Assembly (NCBI GenBank): GCA_029287755.1
Contig: JARFQM010000327.1
Coordinates: 1 to 6,435 of the forward strand
Direction of reading: 5' to 3'
From: Desulfofustis sp.
Lineage (GTDB): Bacteria; Desulfobacterota; Desulfobulbia; Desulfobulbales; Desulfocapsaceae
DNA length: 6,435 nucleotides
Under the pieces are notes generated by a model, which was not told where the DNA came from, searched no databases, and saw nothing but the letters and a program-made list of their open reading frames with translations. How positions within the stretch are numbered: the first letter of the stretch is position 1; each line of letters starts with the position of its first letter. The translations under genes and the position numbers were made by a program. This document shows, piece after piece, positions 1-5,328 of the stretch.

Positions 1-1434
1 GCACAGTGGCACGCACAGCAGGGATCCGGTCATGCCCACCTTGGCCTCAAGCCCTCCGCCTATTCCGATACTCGGGAAAAAGTAAGGGGCCACCACAATA
101 TAGGTGAGACCGGACACCAGACAGGCAATGGTTGCTCCATAGCGGTTTGCCGGTTTCCACCAGACCCCGAGCATGACCAGTGGAGCGACCGTAACACCTG
201 CCAGGCCGAAAGCCCAGAGGATACTGACCACCAGAAAATCTGGCGGGTTGAGGGCGATGAGAATACTTGTTGCACCACCGCCGGCAATGGCCAAATAACC
301 AATTACCTTCATAGTCTTTTCAGACAGGTTGGGTTTGATAGTGGCGATAATGTCCTGGGCAATCATCGCCCCGATGGCCATCAGGTTGGCGCTGATGGTG
401 GACAGACCGGCAGCGATCGCACCGGCGATCACAAAGGCGAGTACCCAGGCCGGATTGTAGACCGAGTTGAGGATCAGGGTGATTTTGTCAAAATCGGTAG
501 GGGCAATGGCTGACCCTGAGGTTGCCTGAAAGTAGACTCCGGAAAACCCCATGGTGTAAGTGGAGCAGAAGACGATGCCGCAGAAGAAGGTAAACCAGAC
601 CATGGCTCCGCGCGCACTTTTCAGGTTGGACGAGGTGTAGACCCTCATGCCCAGATGGGGCAGGCCCATGGCGCCCAAGGTGAAACAGGGGATCAGGGCC
701 AGATACCATTTGAACCCATATTTCATATCAAAGAAATCGGGTACCGCGTCGAGCATGGCTGGAACCATATCAGAATAGAGCAGCGGGGGGAAATACCAGC
801 CGGTGCCGCCCATGGCTTTCATGATCGCTCCCAGCGGGACGACGAAGGCAACACCCATCAGAATCATCTGAAAAGCGGCGTTGTAGGACGTTCCGTACAT
901 GCCGCCGATGGTGACATAACCAACGATCAGGGCGCCGCCGCAGATCAGAGCCAGGTTGTAGTTGATGCCGAAAAGCATCTCGAACACCTTGGCCACACCA
1001 ATCATTTGACCGAGGGCATACATGACCATGATCAGGATCATGAACACCACGGTGACATAGGAAGTACGCACACCATATCGTTCGCGTACGAAATGGGCCG
1101 GAGTGAAGGCTCCCATCCGGCGCAGAGGAGTGCCGTACCAGAGGGTAATCAGCGGGATAGACAGGGCGAACTGAATCCACATGTAGACAAACGGCACTTT
1201 GAGTTTCAAAATCAGAGCCGTGACGCCCATGAAGGTTGCCAGACTCATATAGCTCGAGGCCATACCGAGGCCGTTGGTGATTGAGCCGATGGAGCGGCCG
1301 GCGGTCCAGTAATCGGTGGATGATTTTGCAGCCCGTTGGGAATACCAGCCGATAAGATAGAAAAATACGAATGATGCACCGACAAAGATCATGCCGAGCA
1401 TGGGATCTTCAAGTACCCACTTGTCATGTTCCAT
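1..1434 (-). CDS. Sodium:solute symporter, ActP-like acetate/monocarboxylate permease (C-terminus beyond window)
   Basis: This is an integral inner-membrane transporter of the SSS family that most likely couples sodium entry to uptake of acetate or a related short monocarboxylate. Read on the minus strand it gives 478 residues without a stop and runs off the left edge. ActP is about 550 residues, so roughly the last 50-100 are probably missing. Many hydrophobic segments are visible. Residues 44-70 (TAGRSIGSITNGLGMASSYM, then SLATFMG) match the first core helix of ActP-type permeases. Residues 345-361 (STISANLMAIGAMIAQD) match the sodium-site helix of the family, where the Ser-Thr pair binds sodium in PutP-type proteins. 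The ATG at 1434 has an AAGGAG site 6 bases upstream (1441-1446), which overlaps the stop of the preceding gene. That gene, 10 bases away, encodes a small membrane partner, so the two are surely co-transcribed. The family call is firm. The substrate is inferred from resemblance. Confidence 0.93.
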   Translation of the reverse strand, partial: MEHDKWVLEDPMLGMIFVGASFVFFYLIGWYSQRAAKSSTDYWTAGRSIGSITNGLGMASSYMSLATFMGVTALILKLKVPFVYMWIQFALSIPLITLWYGTPLRRMGAFTPAHFVRERYGVRTSYVTVVFMILIMVMYALGQMIGVAKVFEMLFGINYNLALICGGALIVGYVTIGGMYGTSYNAAFQMILMGVAFVVPLGAIMKAMGGTGWYFPPLLYSDMVPAMLDAVPDFFDMKYGFKWYLALIPCFTLGAMGLPHLGMRVYTSSNLKSARGAMVWFTFFCGIVFCSTYTMGFSGVYFQATSGSAIAPTDFDKITLILNSVYNPAWVLAFVIAGAIAAGLSTISANLMAIGAMIAQDIIATIKPNLSEKTMKVIGYLAIAGGGATSILIALNPPDFLVVSILWAFGLAGVTVAPLVMLGVWWKPANRYGATIACLVSGLTYIVVAPYFFPSIGIGGGLEAKVGMTGSLLCVPLC

Positions 1435-1444
1435 GTCAGTCTCC

Positions 1445-1711
1445 TTATTCTACGTTTTCCGATAAACCGGCATTGAGTTCTTCGATCTCGTCATCCAAGG
1501 CGTTGGTAAGCTTCGCCTGGAAACCGACAACCACCATCAGGACCAACCAGCCAAAAGCAATCGGTATGATGTATTGCGATGGAAATCCGAAGATCATATG
1601 ATTCTGCAAGCCGGGAAAGGCGACAAACAGGAGGCCGAGGTGGCCACAGATAAGTAACAGGGCGCTGAAAATCAGCGTGTAGCGTATTTCCTTCTTGTAC
1701 GCACTATTCAT
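1445..1711 (-). CDS. Small two-helix membrane protein, putative symporter partner (YjcH/DUF485- or DUF4212-like)
   Basis: This 88-residue protein has two predicted transmembrane helices (about residues 11-32 and 48-66), a basic N-terminus (MNSAYKKEIR) and an acidic C-terminal tail (ALDDEIEELN, residues 71-80). Small proteins with this layout are commonly encoded directly upstream of SSS symporters, as yjcH is before actP in Escherichia coli. Some belong to DUF485 and others to DUF4212, and I cannot decide between them by eye. The function is not established; a role in assembly or stability of the transporter is a guess. The start is set by a strong AAGGAGG (1717-1723) five bases before ATG at 1711. 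A TTG at 1735 would add eight residues but lies upstream of that site and would leave it inside the coding region, so I reject it. The stop TAA (1445-1447) overlaps the ribosome binding site of the symporter gene, which suggests translational coupling. Confidence 0.85.
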   Translation of the reverse strand: MNSAYKKEIRYTLIFSALLLICGHLGLLFVAFPGLQNHMIFGFPSQYIIPIAFGWLVLMVVVGFQAKLTNALDDEIEELNAGLSENVE

Positions 1712-1741
1712 GCTCTCCTCCTTGGCAAAAGACAACGTTTG

Positions 1742-1814
1742 GTTTCACCATACTCCGCCAGGCAAGGGAGTGTGCGACGACCTCTCCCATTGGCGCGCTG
1801 CAGCAGGGTGAAAC
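1742..1814 (-). promoter_or_regulatory. Nested stem-loop in the 5' leader of the symporter operon
   Basis: Two sets of complementary arms nest. The outer arms are GTTTCACC (1742-1749) and GGTGAAAC (1807-1814), a perfect 8-bp pairing. The inner arms are CGCCA/TGGCG (1756-1760 with 1791-1795) and GGGAG/CTCCC (1766-1770 with 1784-1788), separated by a small internal loop. The structure ends about 30 bases upstream of the ATG at 1711, so in a minus-strand transcript it would lie in the leader. A weak promoter-like pair on the minus strand (CTGACC at 1843-1838, TATCTA at 1822-1817, 15-base spacer) would start transcription near the 5' arm, but its spacing and match are poor. The arms are seen; a regulatory role is inference. 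It does not match a riboswitch class I know. Confidence 0.4.
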
Positions 1815-1904
1815 AGTAGATACTAGCACTTTTATGCGGTCAGCGGTTTGCCCGAGGCCGAAACCACCGGTCACATCTATCTTGGCAAGGTTCTCTAAAT
1901 CCTC

Positions 1905-1971
1905 AGTTAACCAACCTGATCACGCCTCGTTCTGTACTTTCCGTCCGGAATCGGGTCCCGGTTGGTTGACT
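1905..1971. repeat. 12-bp inverted repeat (arms 1905-1916 and 1960-1971)
   Basis: The left arm AGTTAACCAACC and the right arm GGTTGGTTGACT are reverse complements at 11 of 12 positions. The exception (T1908 opposite G1968) becomes a G-U wobble in a plus-strand RNA. The 43-base interval contains smaller symmetric pieces, TCCGGA (1944-1949) and CGGGTCCCG (1952-1960, whose last base overlaps the right arm). There is no T-run after either arm, so it is not a standard intrinsic terminator. It could be the closing stem of an RNA element, a relic of an insertion, or a protein-binding site. Function unknown. Confidence 0.5.
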
Positions 1972-1999
1972 CGCAGCCATATTTCGTGAAACACATGTT

Positions 2000-2015
2000 G
2001 ACCGAGCGCTCGATC
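2000..2015. promoter_or_regulatory. Imperfect 16-base palindrome, second copy of the TetR-type operator motif
   Basis: The sequence GACCGAGCGCTCGATC has seven of eight symmetric pairs and a perfect 10-base core CGAGCGCTCG (2003-2012). It is identical at 14 of 16 positions to the palindrome at 2187-2202, with centres 187 bases apart. Repetition of the same core in one intergenic region supports a binding site for a dimeric regulator. It lies between the divergent operons, so either could be its target. No protein is assigned. Confidence 0.45.
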
Positions 2016-2186
2016 GTAGACAGGTTCAACGATTCATCCGATGATGTCAGGGTGGGGGGAGAGCCGGATGGAGTCTGAACCTTTCAGGGTCGGGATCTTG
2101 GTGCTCGATACAGTGTCGTTCGACTCCTCCGAAAAAGAAAAAATGATGAGCGCTTTTGGTTGAATATGGGTAAATAAAACAAAACT

Positions 2187-2202
2187 GAACGAGCGCTCGT
2201 TC
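2187..2202. promoter_or_regulatory. Perfect 16-base palindrome, probable TetR-family operator
   Basis: GAACGAGCGCTCGTTC is a perfect palindrome about 170 bases upstream of the adenosyltransferase start, in the AT-rich part of the intergenic region. Length, symmetry and the AACGAGCG half-site are of the kind bound by TetR-family repressors, which often control acyl-CoA metabolism or transport genes. A weak -10-like TAAATT lies downstream at 2218-2223, so a bound repressor could cover a promoter there, but no good -35 is visible. The palindrome is seen. The protein class is inference, and no regulator gene lies in the window. Confidence 0.5.
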
Positions 2203-2229
2203 TCATTGGGCAGGATTTAAATTCACTCG

Positions 2230-2248
2230 AAAGATTTTGTCAATCTTT
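2230..2248 (+). repeat. Short AT-rich hairpin followed by a brief T-run
   Basis: AAAGATT (2230-2236) and AATCTTT (2242-2248) are perfect complements around a 5-base loop TTGTC, followed by TT. The stem has only one G-C pair, so it would be a weak terminator at best. It may instead be an accident of the AT-rich promoter region or a small operator. TTGTCA at 2237-2242 resembles a -35 box, but the matching -10 position (around 2259) is poor. Confidence 0.25.
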
Positions 2249-2275
2249 TTATGTCAAATAACCACGGAACTGATG

Positions 2276-2335
2276 GCCCGATGAAGAGGGGTGTCAGCCC
2301 TTTGGTAGAGGCTGCTGGCACATTTAAAAACGGGC
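2276..2335 (+). promoter_or_regulatory. Structured RNA leader upstream of the adenosyltransferase gene
   Basis: In a plus-strand transcript an outer stem GCCCG (2276-2280) with CGGGC (2331-2335) could enclose a strong hairpin. Its inner helix is CAGCC/GGCTG (2295-2299 with 2310-2314) around a 10-base loop. Its lower helix GTGT/GCAC (2291-2294 with 2318-2321) sits across a 3-base bulge (2315-2317). The element ends 38 bases before the ATG at 2374. Adenosyltransferase genes can be under cobalamin riboswitch control, but I find no B12-box or the conserved class II core here. If this is regulatory it is another type. It could also be a simple leader hairpin. Confidence 0.35.
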
Positions 2336-2373
2336 GGGATACTCAAAAGGATTTAAAAAGGATCTGTATATAA

Positions 2374-2895
2374 ATGAAACGAAAAGGCAGGATTGTCATC
2401 CACACAGGCGATGGCAAGGGCAAGACTACGGCGGCGCTTGGCACCGTATTCAGAGCTCTTGGCCATGATCAGAAAGTCTGCGTGATTCAATTTATCAAGG
2501 GCCAGGGTAAGTATGGAGAACGGGTTTTCGCAGAAAAGCTCGAAAATCTGGACTGGCATATCTGCGGTAAGGGATTCGTCTTCAACAAGGAGAACCTCGA
2601 CGAGGACAGAAAGGTGGCCGAGGAGGGGTTTGCCCTGGCCGCAGAAGTTATCGCCAGCGACCGCTATGATCTGGTGGTGCTCGACGAATTGACCTACCTG
2701 CCGGTTCTCGGCTTTCTGCCGGTGGAGAAAATAGTCGATACCCTGATTTCCAAGCCGCAGAGATTGACCATCATTATCACCGGCCGCAAGGCTCCACAGG
2801 AACTGATCGAAATCGCCGATACGGTATCTGACATAACCGTGGTGAAGCATGCCTTGCAGCAGGGAATAAAAGCACAAAAAGGAGTTGAGTTCTAG
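2374..2895 (+). CDS. cobO: ATP:corrinoid adenosyltransferase (CobO/BtuR/CobA family)
   Basis: This cytoplasmic enzyme transfers the 5'-deoxyadenosyl group of ATP to reduced cob(I)alamin or cobinamide, giving the adenosyl form used by radical mutases and by cobalamin assembly. The 173 residues are close to full family length. A modified P-loop GDGKGKTTA is at residues 12-20, QFIKG at 39-43, a Walker-B-like VVLDELTY at 101-108, ITGRKAP at 135-141, and the conserved tail ends in VKHALQQGIKAQKGVEF. These are the landmarks of the BtuR/CobO family, unlike the unrelated PduO and EutT types. The ATG at 2374 begins MKRKGRIVIHTGDG, as expected for the family. The nearest Shine-Dalgarno-like AAGGA (2358-2362) is 11 bases away, a rather long spacing that suggests modest translation. 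The next gene begins 20 bases after the stop. No other cobalamin gene is in view, so it may serve salvage or a local adenosylcobalamin-dependent pathway. Confidence 0.93.
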   Translation: MKRKGRIVIHTGDGKGKTTAALGTVFRALGHDQKVCVIQFIKGQGKYGERVFAEKLENLDWHICGKGFVFNKENLDEDRKVAEEGFALAAEVIASDRYDLVVLDELTYLPVLGFLPVEKIVDTLISKPQRLTIIITGRKAPQELIEIADTVSDITVVKHALQQGIKAQKGVEF

Positions 2896-2915
2896 CTCAG
2901 CTCCGGGGAGCGGAA

Positions 2916-4055
2916 ATGACAGGAAGCCTTGCAGGCATAAGAGTGCTTGATCTTTCCAGGCTGCTGCCCGGCCCCTATTGTTCGATGCTGCTGGCTGATC
3001 ATGGCGCCGAGGTGATCAGCATCGAGGATCGGCGGTTTGAGGCGGACGATTTATTTTTTTCCACCCTGTACCGGAACAAGAAGCACCTGAGCCTCAATCT
3101 TAAGAGCGAGGAGGGGAAAAAGATTTTCTTCCGGCTCGCCGCGCAGTGTGACGTGCTGATCGAGGGATTCAGGCCGGGAGTCGCTGCCCGCCTGGGCATC
3201 GATTTCGCGACCATGCATCAACGCTTCCCCGCCATTGTCTATTGCTCGATCAGCGGGTACGGGCAAGACGGCCCGTGGGCGGACAGGGCCGGTCACGATG
3301 TAAATTACCTGGGCACCAGCGGGATACTGGATCTGATCGGTCCGGCCGCTGGGCCGCCTTCAATCCCGGGGATCCAGATCGCCGATATCGGGGGCAGTAT
3401 GAACGCGGTGATCGGCATCCTGCTGGCGCTGCTGGCCAGAAATCAGAGCGGCAAGGGGCAGTATGTCGACATTTCCATGACCGACGGTTTGCTTGGTTTT
3501 TTGAGTCTGCCCCACTATTTCTACTGCAAAACGGGCAGCTGGCCGCACAGATCCGCCGATCTGCTGTCCCACCGTTTCGGCTGCTACAATACCTACGAGA
3601 CCGCCGATGGATCGGCGATCGCGGTGGGAGCGCTGGAATACAGATTCTGGCAGCAGCTGTGCCGCGCCCTCGGCCTGGAAAAGTATGCTGAGCATCAGTT
3701 TGACGAAGAGAAGCGGGAGGAAATAATCGCTGAACTGCGAAATATTTTTCGCACCAAAAGCGGCCGGGAGTGGGAGAACCATCTGGGCGGCCTGGACGTC
3801 TGCTGCACAAGGGTTCTTGGTTTTGCTGAGGTGCTGGAACATCCCCTGTTCAAGGAGCGTGAAATGATCGTGGAGATCGAGCAGTCGGATGGCAGCAAGG
3901 AGAAATCTCTGGGGATGGCAATAAAGTTAAGTGGGACTCCTGGTTCGATACGCTCCGGCCCGGTTCGTTTCGGTCAGCATAATGAGGAAATTCTCAGTGG
4001 TCTTGGGTATAGTGGGTCGGAAATCGAACAACTCAGGAACCGCAAGATCATCTGA
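2916..4055 (+). CDS. CaiB/BaiF family protein, alpha-methylacyl-CoA racemase-like
   Basis: This is a 379-residue member of the family III CoA-transferase fold, which includes formyl-CoA transferase, carnitine CoA-transferase CaiB and alpha-methylacyl-CoA racemase (AMACR). The N-terminus (GIRVLDLSRLLPGPYCSMLL, residues 7-26) and LADHGAEVISIED (26-38) are the classic CoA-binding Rossmann start. His127 in GHDVNYL, Asp157 in IADIGG and Glu241 in VGALE line up with the His/Asp/Glu catalytic residues described for the mycobacterial racemase MCR. His in the GHD-NY motif is a racemase hallmark, whereas transferases rely on the Asp. I therefore favour epimerisation of 2-methylacyl-CoA thioesters, with CoA transfer as the alternative. 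The start ATG has GGGGAG (2905-2910) five bases upstream. It follows the adenosyltransferase gene by 20 bases, so they are probably co-transcribed. That pairing would suit branched-chain or methylated acyl-CoA degradation through an adenosylcobalamin mutase, which is inference. Confidence 0.9.
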   Translation: MTGSLAGIRVLDLSRLLPGPYCSMLLADHGAEVISIEDRRFEADDLFFSTLYRNKKHLSLNLKSEEGKKIFFRLAAQCDVLIEGFRPGVAARLGIDFATMHQRFPAIVYCSISGYGQDGPWADRAGHDVNYLGTSGILDLIGPAAGPPSIPGIQIADIGGSMNAVIGILLALLARNQSGKGQYVDISMTDGLLGFLSLPHYFYCKTGSWPHRSADLLSHRFGCYNTYETADGSAIAVGALEYRFWQQLCRALGLEKYAEHQFDEEKREEIIAELRNIFRTKSGREWENHLGGLDVCCTRVLGFAEVLEHPLFKEREMIVEIEQSDGSKEKSLGMAIKLSGTPGSIRSGPVRFGQHNEEILSGLGYSGSEIEQLRNRKII

Positions 4056-4097
4056 ACCCGAACGGATCTTCGGATGGTGTCAGGATGAGGAAACACA

Positions 4098-5273
4098 ATG
4101 AGCAGTGATTACAAGGACTTTTTCAAAGTCTTTTCCCAGGTGAGCAAAGCCATACACTCCGGGGAAAATACCACCGAGATACATGGCCATATCGTTCGCA
4201 ATATTAAAGAGATTCTTGGCGCCAAGGGATGCATCTACTGGATTGTCGACCGCCGGCAGGAAAAAATCGAGACCAAGGTTTCAGATGGCTTTCCTTACCG
4301 CAGCCTCGCCAATGTAAATTACCGGGAACTCACTACTATCTTTGACAGCGGCCAGGGACCAATCGTCTGGATCGAAGACGCCAAAACGGACAGAAGAATC
4401 CCCGACCTCGACACCATCGGCAAGAGAAGCGTGGGATCGATTACCGGGATGTTTTTCGATATCATCGGCAACTACTCCGGCATCCTGGCGGTTTATTTCT
4501 ATGCTCACAAAAAGCTCACCACGGAAGAAACAGAAATTCTCACCGCTCTCGGCGAGCAGGGGGCCATCGCCTTGCATAAGGCCTTCAGCTACGATGAGAA
4601 AATGTTGCAGAACCTCAGACAGATGGTCGAAGGATTCACCCTGGCCCTGGAGGCCAAGGATGAGTCTACCCACGGTCACAGTGTCCGGGTGGCGCGATTT
4701 GCCAGGGCCGTGGCCGAGGAAATGAAGCTTTCCGCAACCGACAGAGAAACAATCTACCACGGCGGCCTGCTCCACGATATCGGCAAGATCGGTATGCACG
4801 ACGATATTCTCGAGCGGCTCGGTATCCTGTCGCGAAAGGAGATGGACATCGTCAAGCTGCATCCGGAAATCGGCGCCCGCATCGCCACACCTCTCAATTT
4901 CCTCAATGATGTGGTACCGCTCATTCTGCATCATCATGAACGATTCGACGGCAGCGGCTACCCTGACGGGTTAAAGGGCAGGGCCATTCCTCTTGGTGCC
5001 AGGATTCTGACGCTCTGCGACGCCGTTGAGACGATGCTGGCGGGACGCACCTACTTCGCCAAAATGAAACTCGAGGATGTCATCGTCAATCTTCACCAGG
5101 AAGCAGGTTCCCACTTCGATCCAGCCATCGTGGATGCCTTGTTCCATGTGCTCGCAGCCCGACCCGAAGTGTTCGAGGTGCAGATCAACGGGGCGGAGCG
5201 CAATTGCCTGGCGAGCTACCACCAGAAAATGAAAATGATGGGTGCGGCACCGCAGCCGCAGATGTTCATCTAG
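4098..5273 (+). CDS. GAF-HD-GYP protein, probable cyclic-di-GMP phosphodiesterase
   Basis: This 391-residue protein lacks membrane segments, so it is cytoplasmic. Residues about 8-162 form a GAF domain, a small-ligand sensor (note GCIYWIVD at 44-51 and the closing LTTEETEILTALGEQGAIAL at 140-159). Residues about 175-355 form an HD-GYP domain, which hydrolyses cyclic-di-GMP. Its landmarks are present: E185, D188 and THGHS (191-195), H221, the HDIGK metal motif (226-230), H255, HHHE (278-281) and GYPDGLKG (287-294). Asp308 is kept. The following segment reads DAVETMLAGRTYF where the family usually has DAYDAMTSDRPYR, a local divergence that may affect activity or partner binding. The ATG at 4098 has GAGG (4087-4090) seven bases upstream. 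It lies 42 bases after the racemase-like gene; a 5-bp hairpin (4058-4073) in the gap has no T-run. The following gene encodes a Cache-PAS sensor, a plausible signalling partner. Confidence 0.92.
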   Translation: MSSDYKDFFKVFSQVSKAIHSGENTTEIHGHIVRNIKEILGAKGCIYWIVDRRQEKIETKVSDGFPYRSLANVNYRELTTIFDSGQGPIVWIEDAKTDRRIPDLDTIGKRSVGSITGMFFDIIGNYSGILAVYFYAHKKLTTEETEILTALGEQGAIALHKAFSYDEKMLQNLRQMVEGFTLALEAKDESTHGHSVRVARFARAVAEEMKLSATDRETIYHGGLLHDIGKIGMHDDILERLGILSRKEMDIVKLHPEIGARIATPLNFLNDVVPLILHHHERFDGSGYPDGLKGRAIPLGARILTLCDAVETMLAGRTYFAKMKLEDVIVNLHQEAGSHFDPAIVDALFHVLAARPEVFEVQINGAERNCLASYHQKMKMMGAAPQPQMFI

Positions 5274-5328
5274 GCCGCTGCCACTGCGTTTCCCACAGTC
5301 CACCCATTGGTACGATCATAGTGTAGCA

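Larger units (their letters stand above)
1712..2373. other. Long divergent intergenic region rich in inverted repeats
   Basis: About 660 bases separate the minus-strand symporter operon from the plus-strand adenosyltransferase operon. No open frame in it has a ribosome binding site and recognisable protein content. The longest I examined, 2041-2163 plus strand (40 codons), has neither. The half nearer the symporter is GC-rich and full of complementary arms. The stretch from about 2125 to 2373 is markedly AT-rich, as expected for a promoter region. Individual elements are listed separately. I saw no tRNA, no B12-box, no convincing intrinsic terminator and no well-matched sigma-70 or sigma-54 promoter. 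Confidence 0.8.

Noticed and set aside
655..1284. A 209-codon open frame on the plus strand inside the symporter gene
   Set aside because: It is antisense to a clearly coding SSS symporter. Its product is rich in Gly, His, Gln and Asp with no recognisable fold, as expected for a shadow frame.
1814..1875. Cyclic-di-GMP-I (GEMM) riboswitch on the minus strand, suggested by GGGCAAACC
   Set aside because: Only this nonamer resembles the consensus. The GAAA tetraloop, the GGGACGCAAAGCC segment and the receptor helix are absent.
2041..2163. A 40-codon plus-strand frame in the intergenic region starting ATGATGTCAGGG
   Set aside because: It has no ribosome binding site, no recognisable product, and length expected by chance. 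A gene remnant cannot be excluded.
2204..2373. Cobalamin riboswitch upstream of cobO
   Set aside because: I looked for the B12-box and the conserved core on the plus strand and did not find them. The hairpins present have a different arrangement.
2353..2877. A 174-codon minus-strand frame opposite the adenosyltransferase gene
   Set aside because: It mirrors a complete BtuR/CobO protein on the other strand and has no independent support.
3250..3810. Long minus-strand frames (186 and 160 codons) and a 149-codon plus-strand frame within the racemase-like gene
   Set aside because: These are products of GC-rich codon usage in the real gene. Their proteins are Arg-, Pro- and Ser-rich with no motif.
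4058..4073. Hairpin CCGAA/TTCGG between the racemase-like and HD-GYP genes as a terminator
   Set aside because: The stem has only five pairs and no following T-run, and the genes are closely spaced in the same direction.
4811..4821. CGAGCGGCTCG inside the HD-GYP gene, similar to the intergenic palindromes
   Set aside because: It has an extra central base and lies in conserved coding sequence (residues DILERLGI), so it is most likely coincidental.
4281..4937. A 218-codon open frame on the minus strand inside the HD-GYP gene
   Set aside because: The plus-strand reading contains intact GAF and HD-GYP motifs, whereas the antisense product shows no domain and has no ribosome binding site context.
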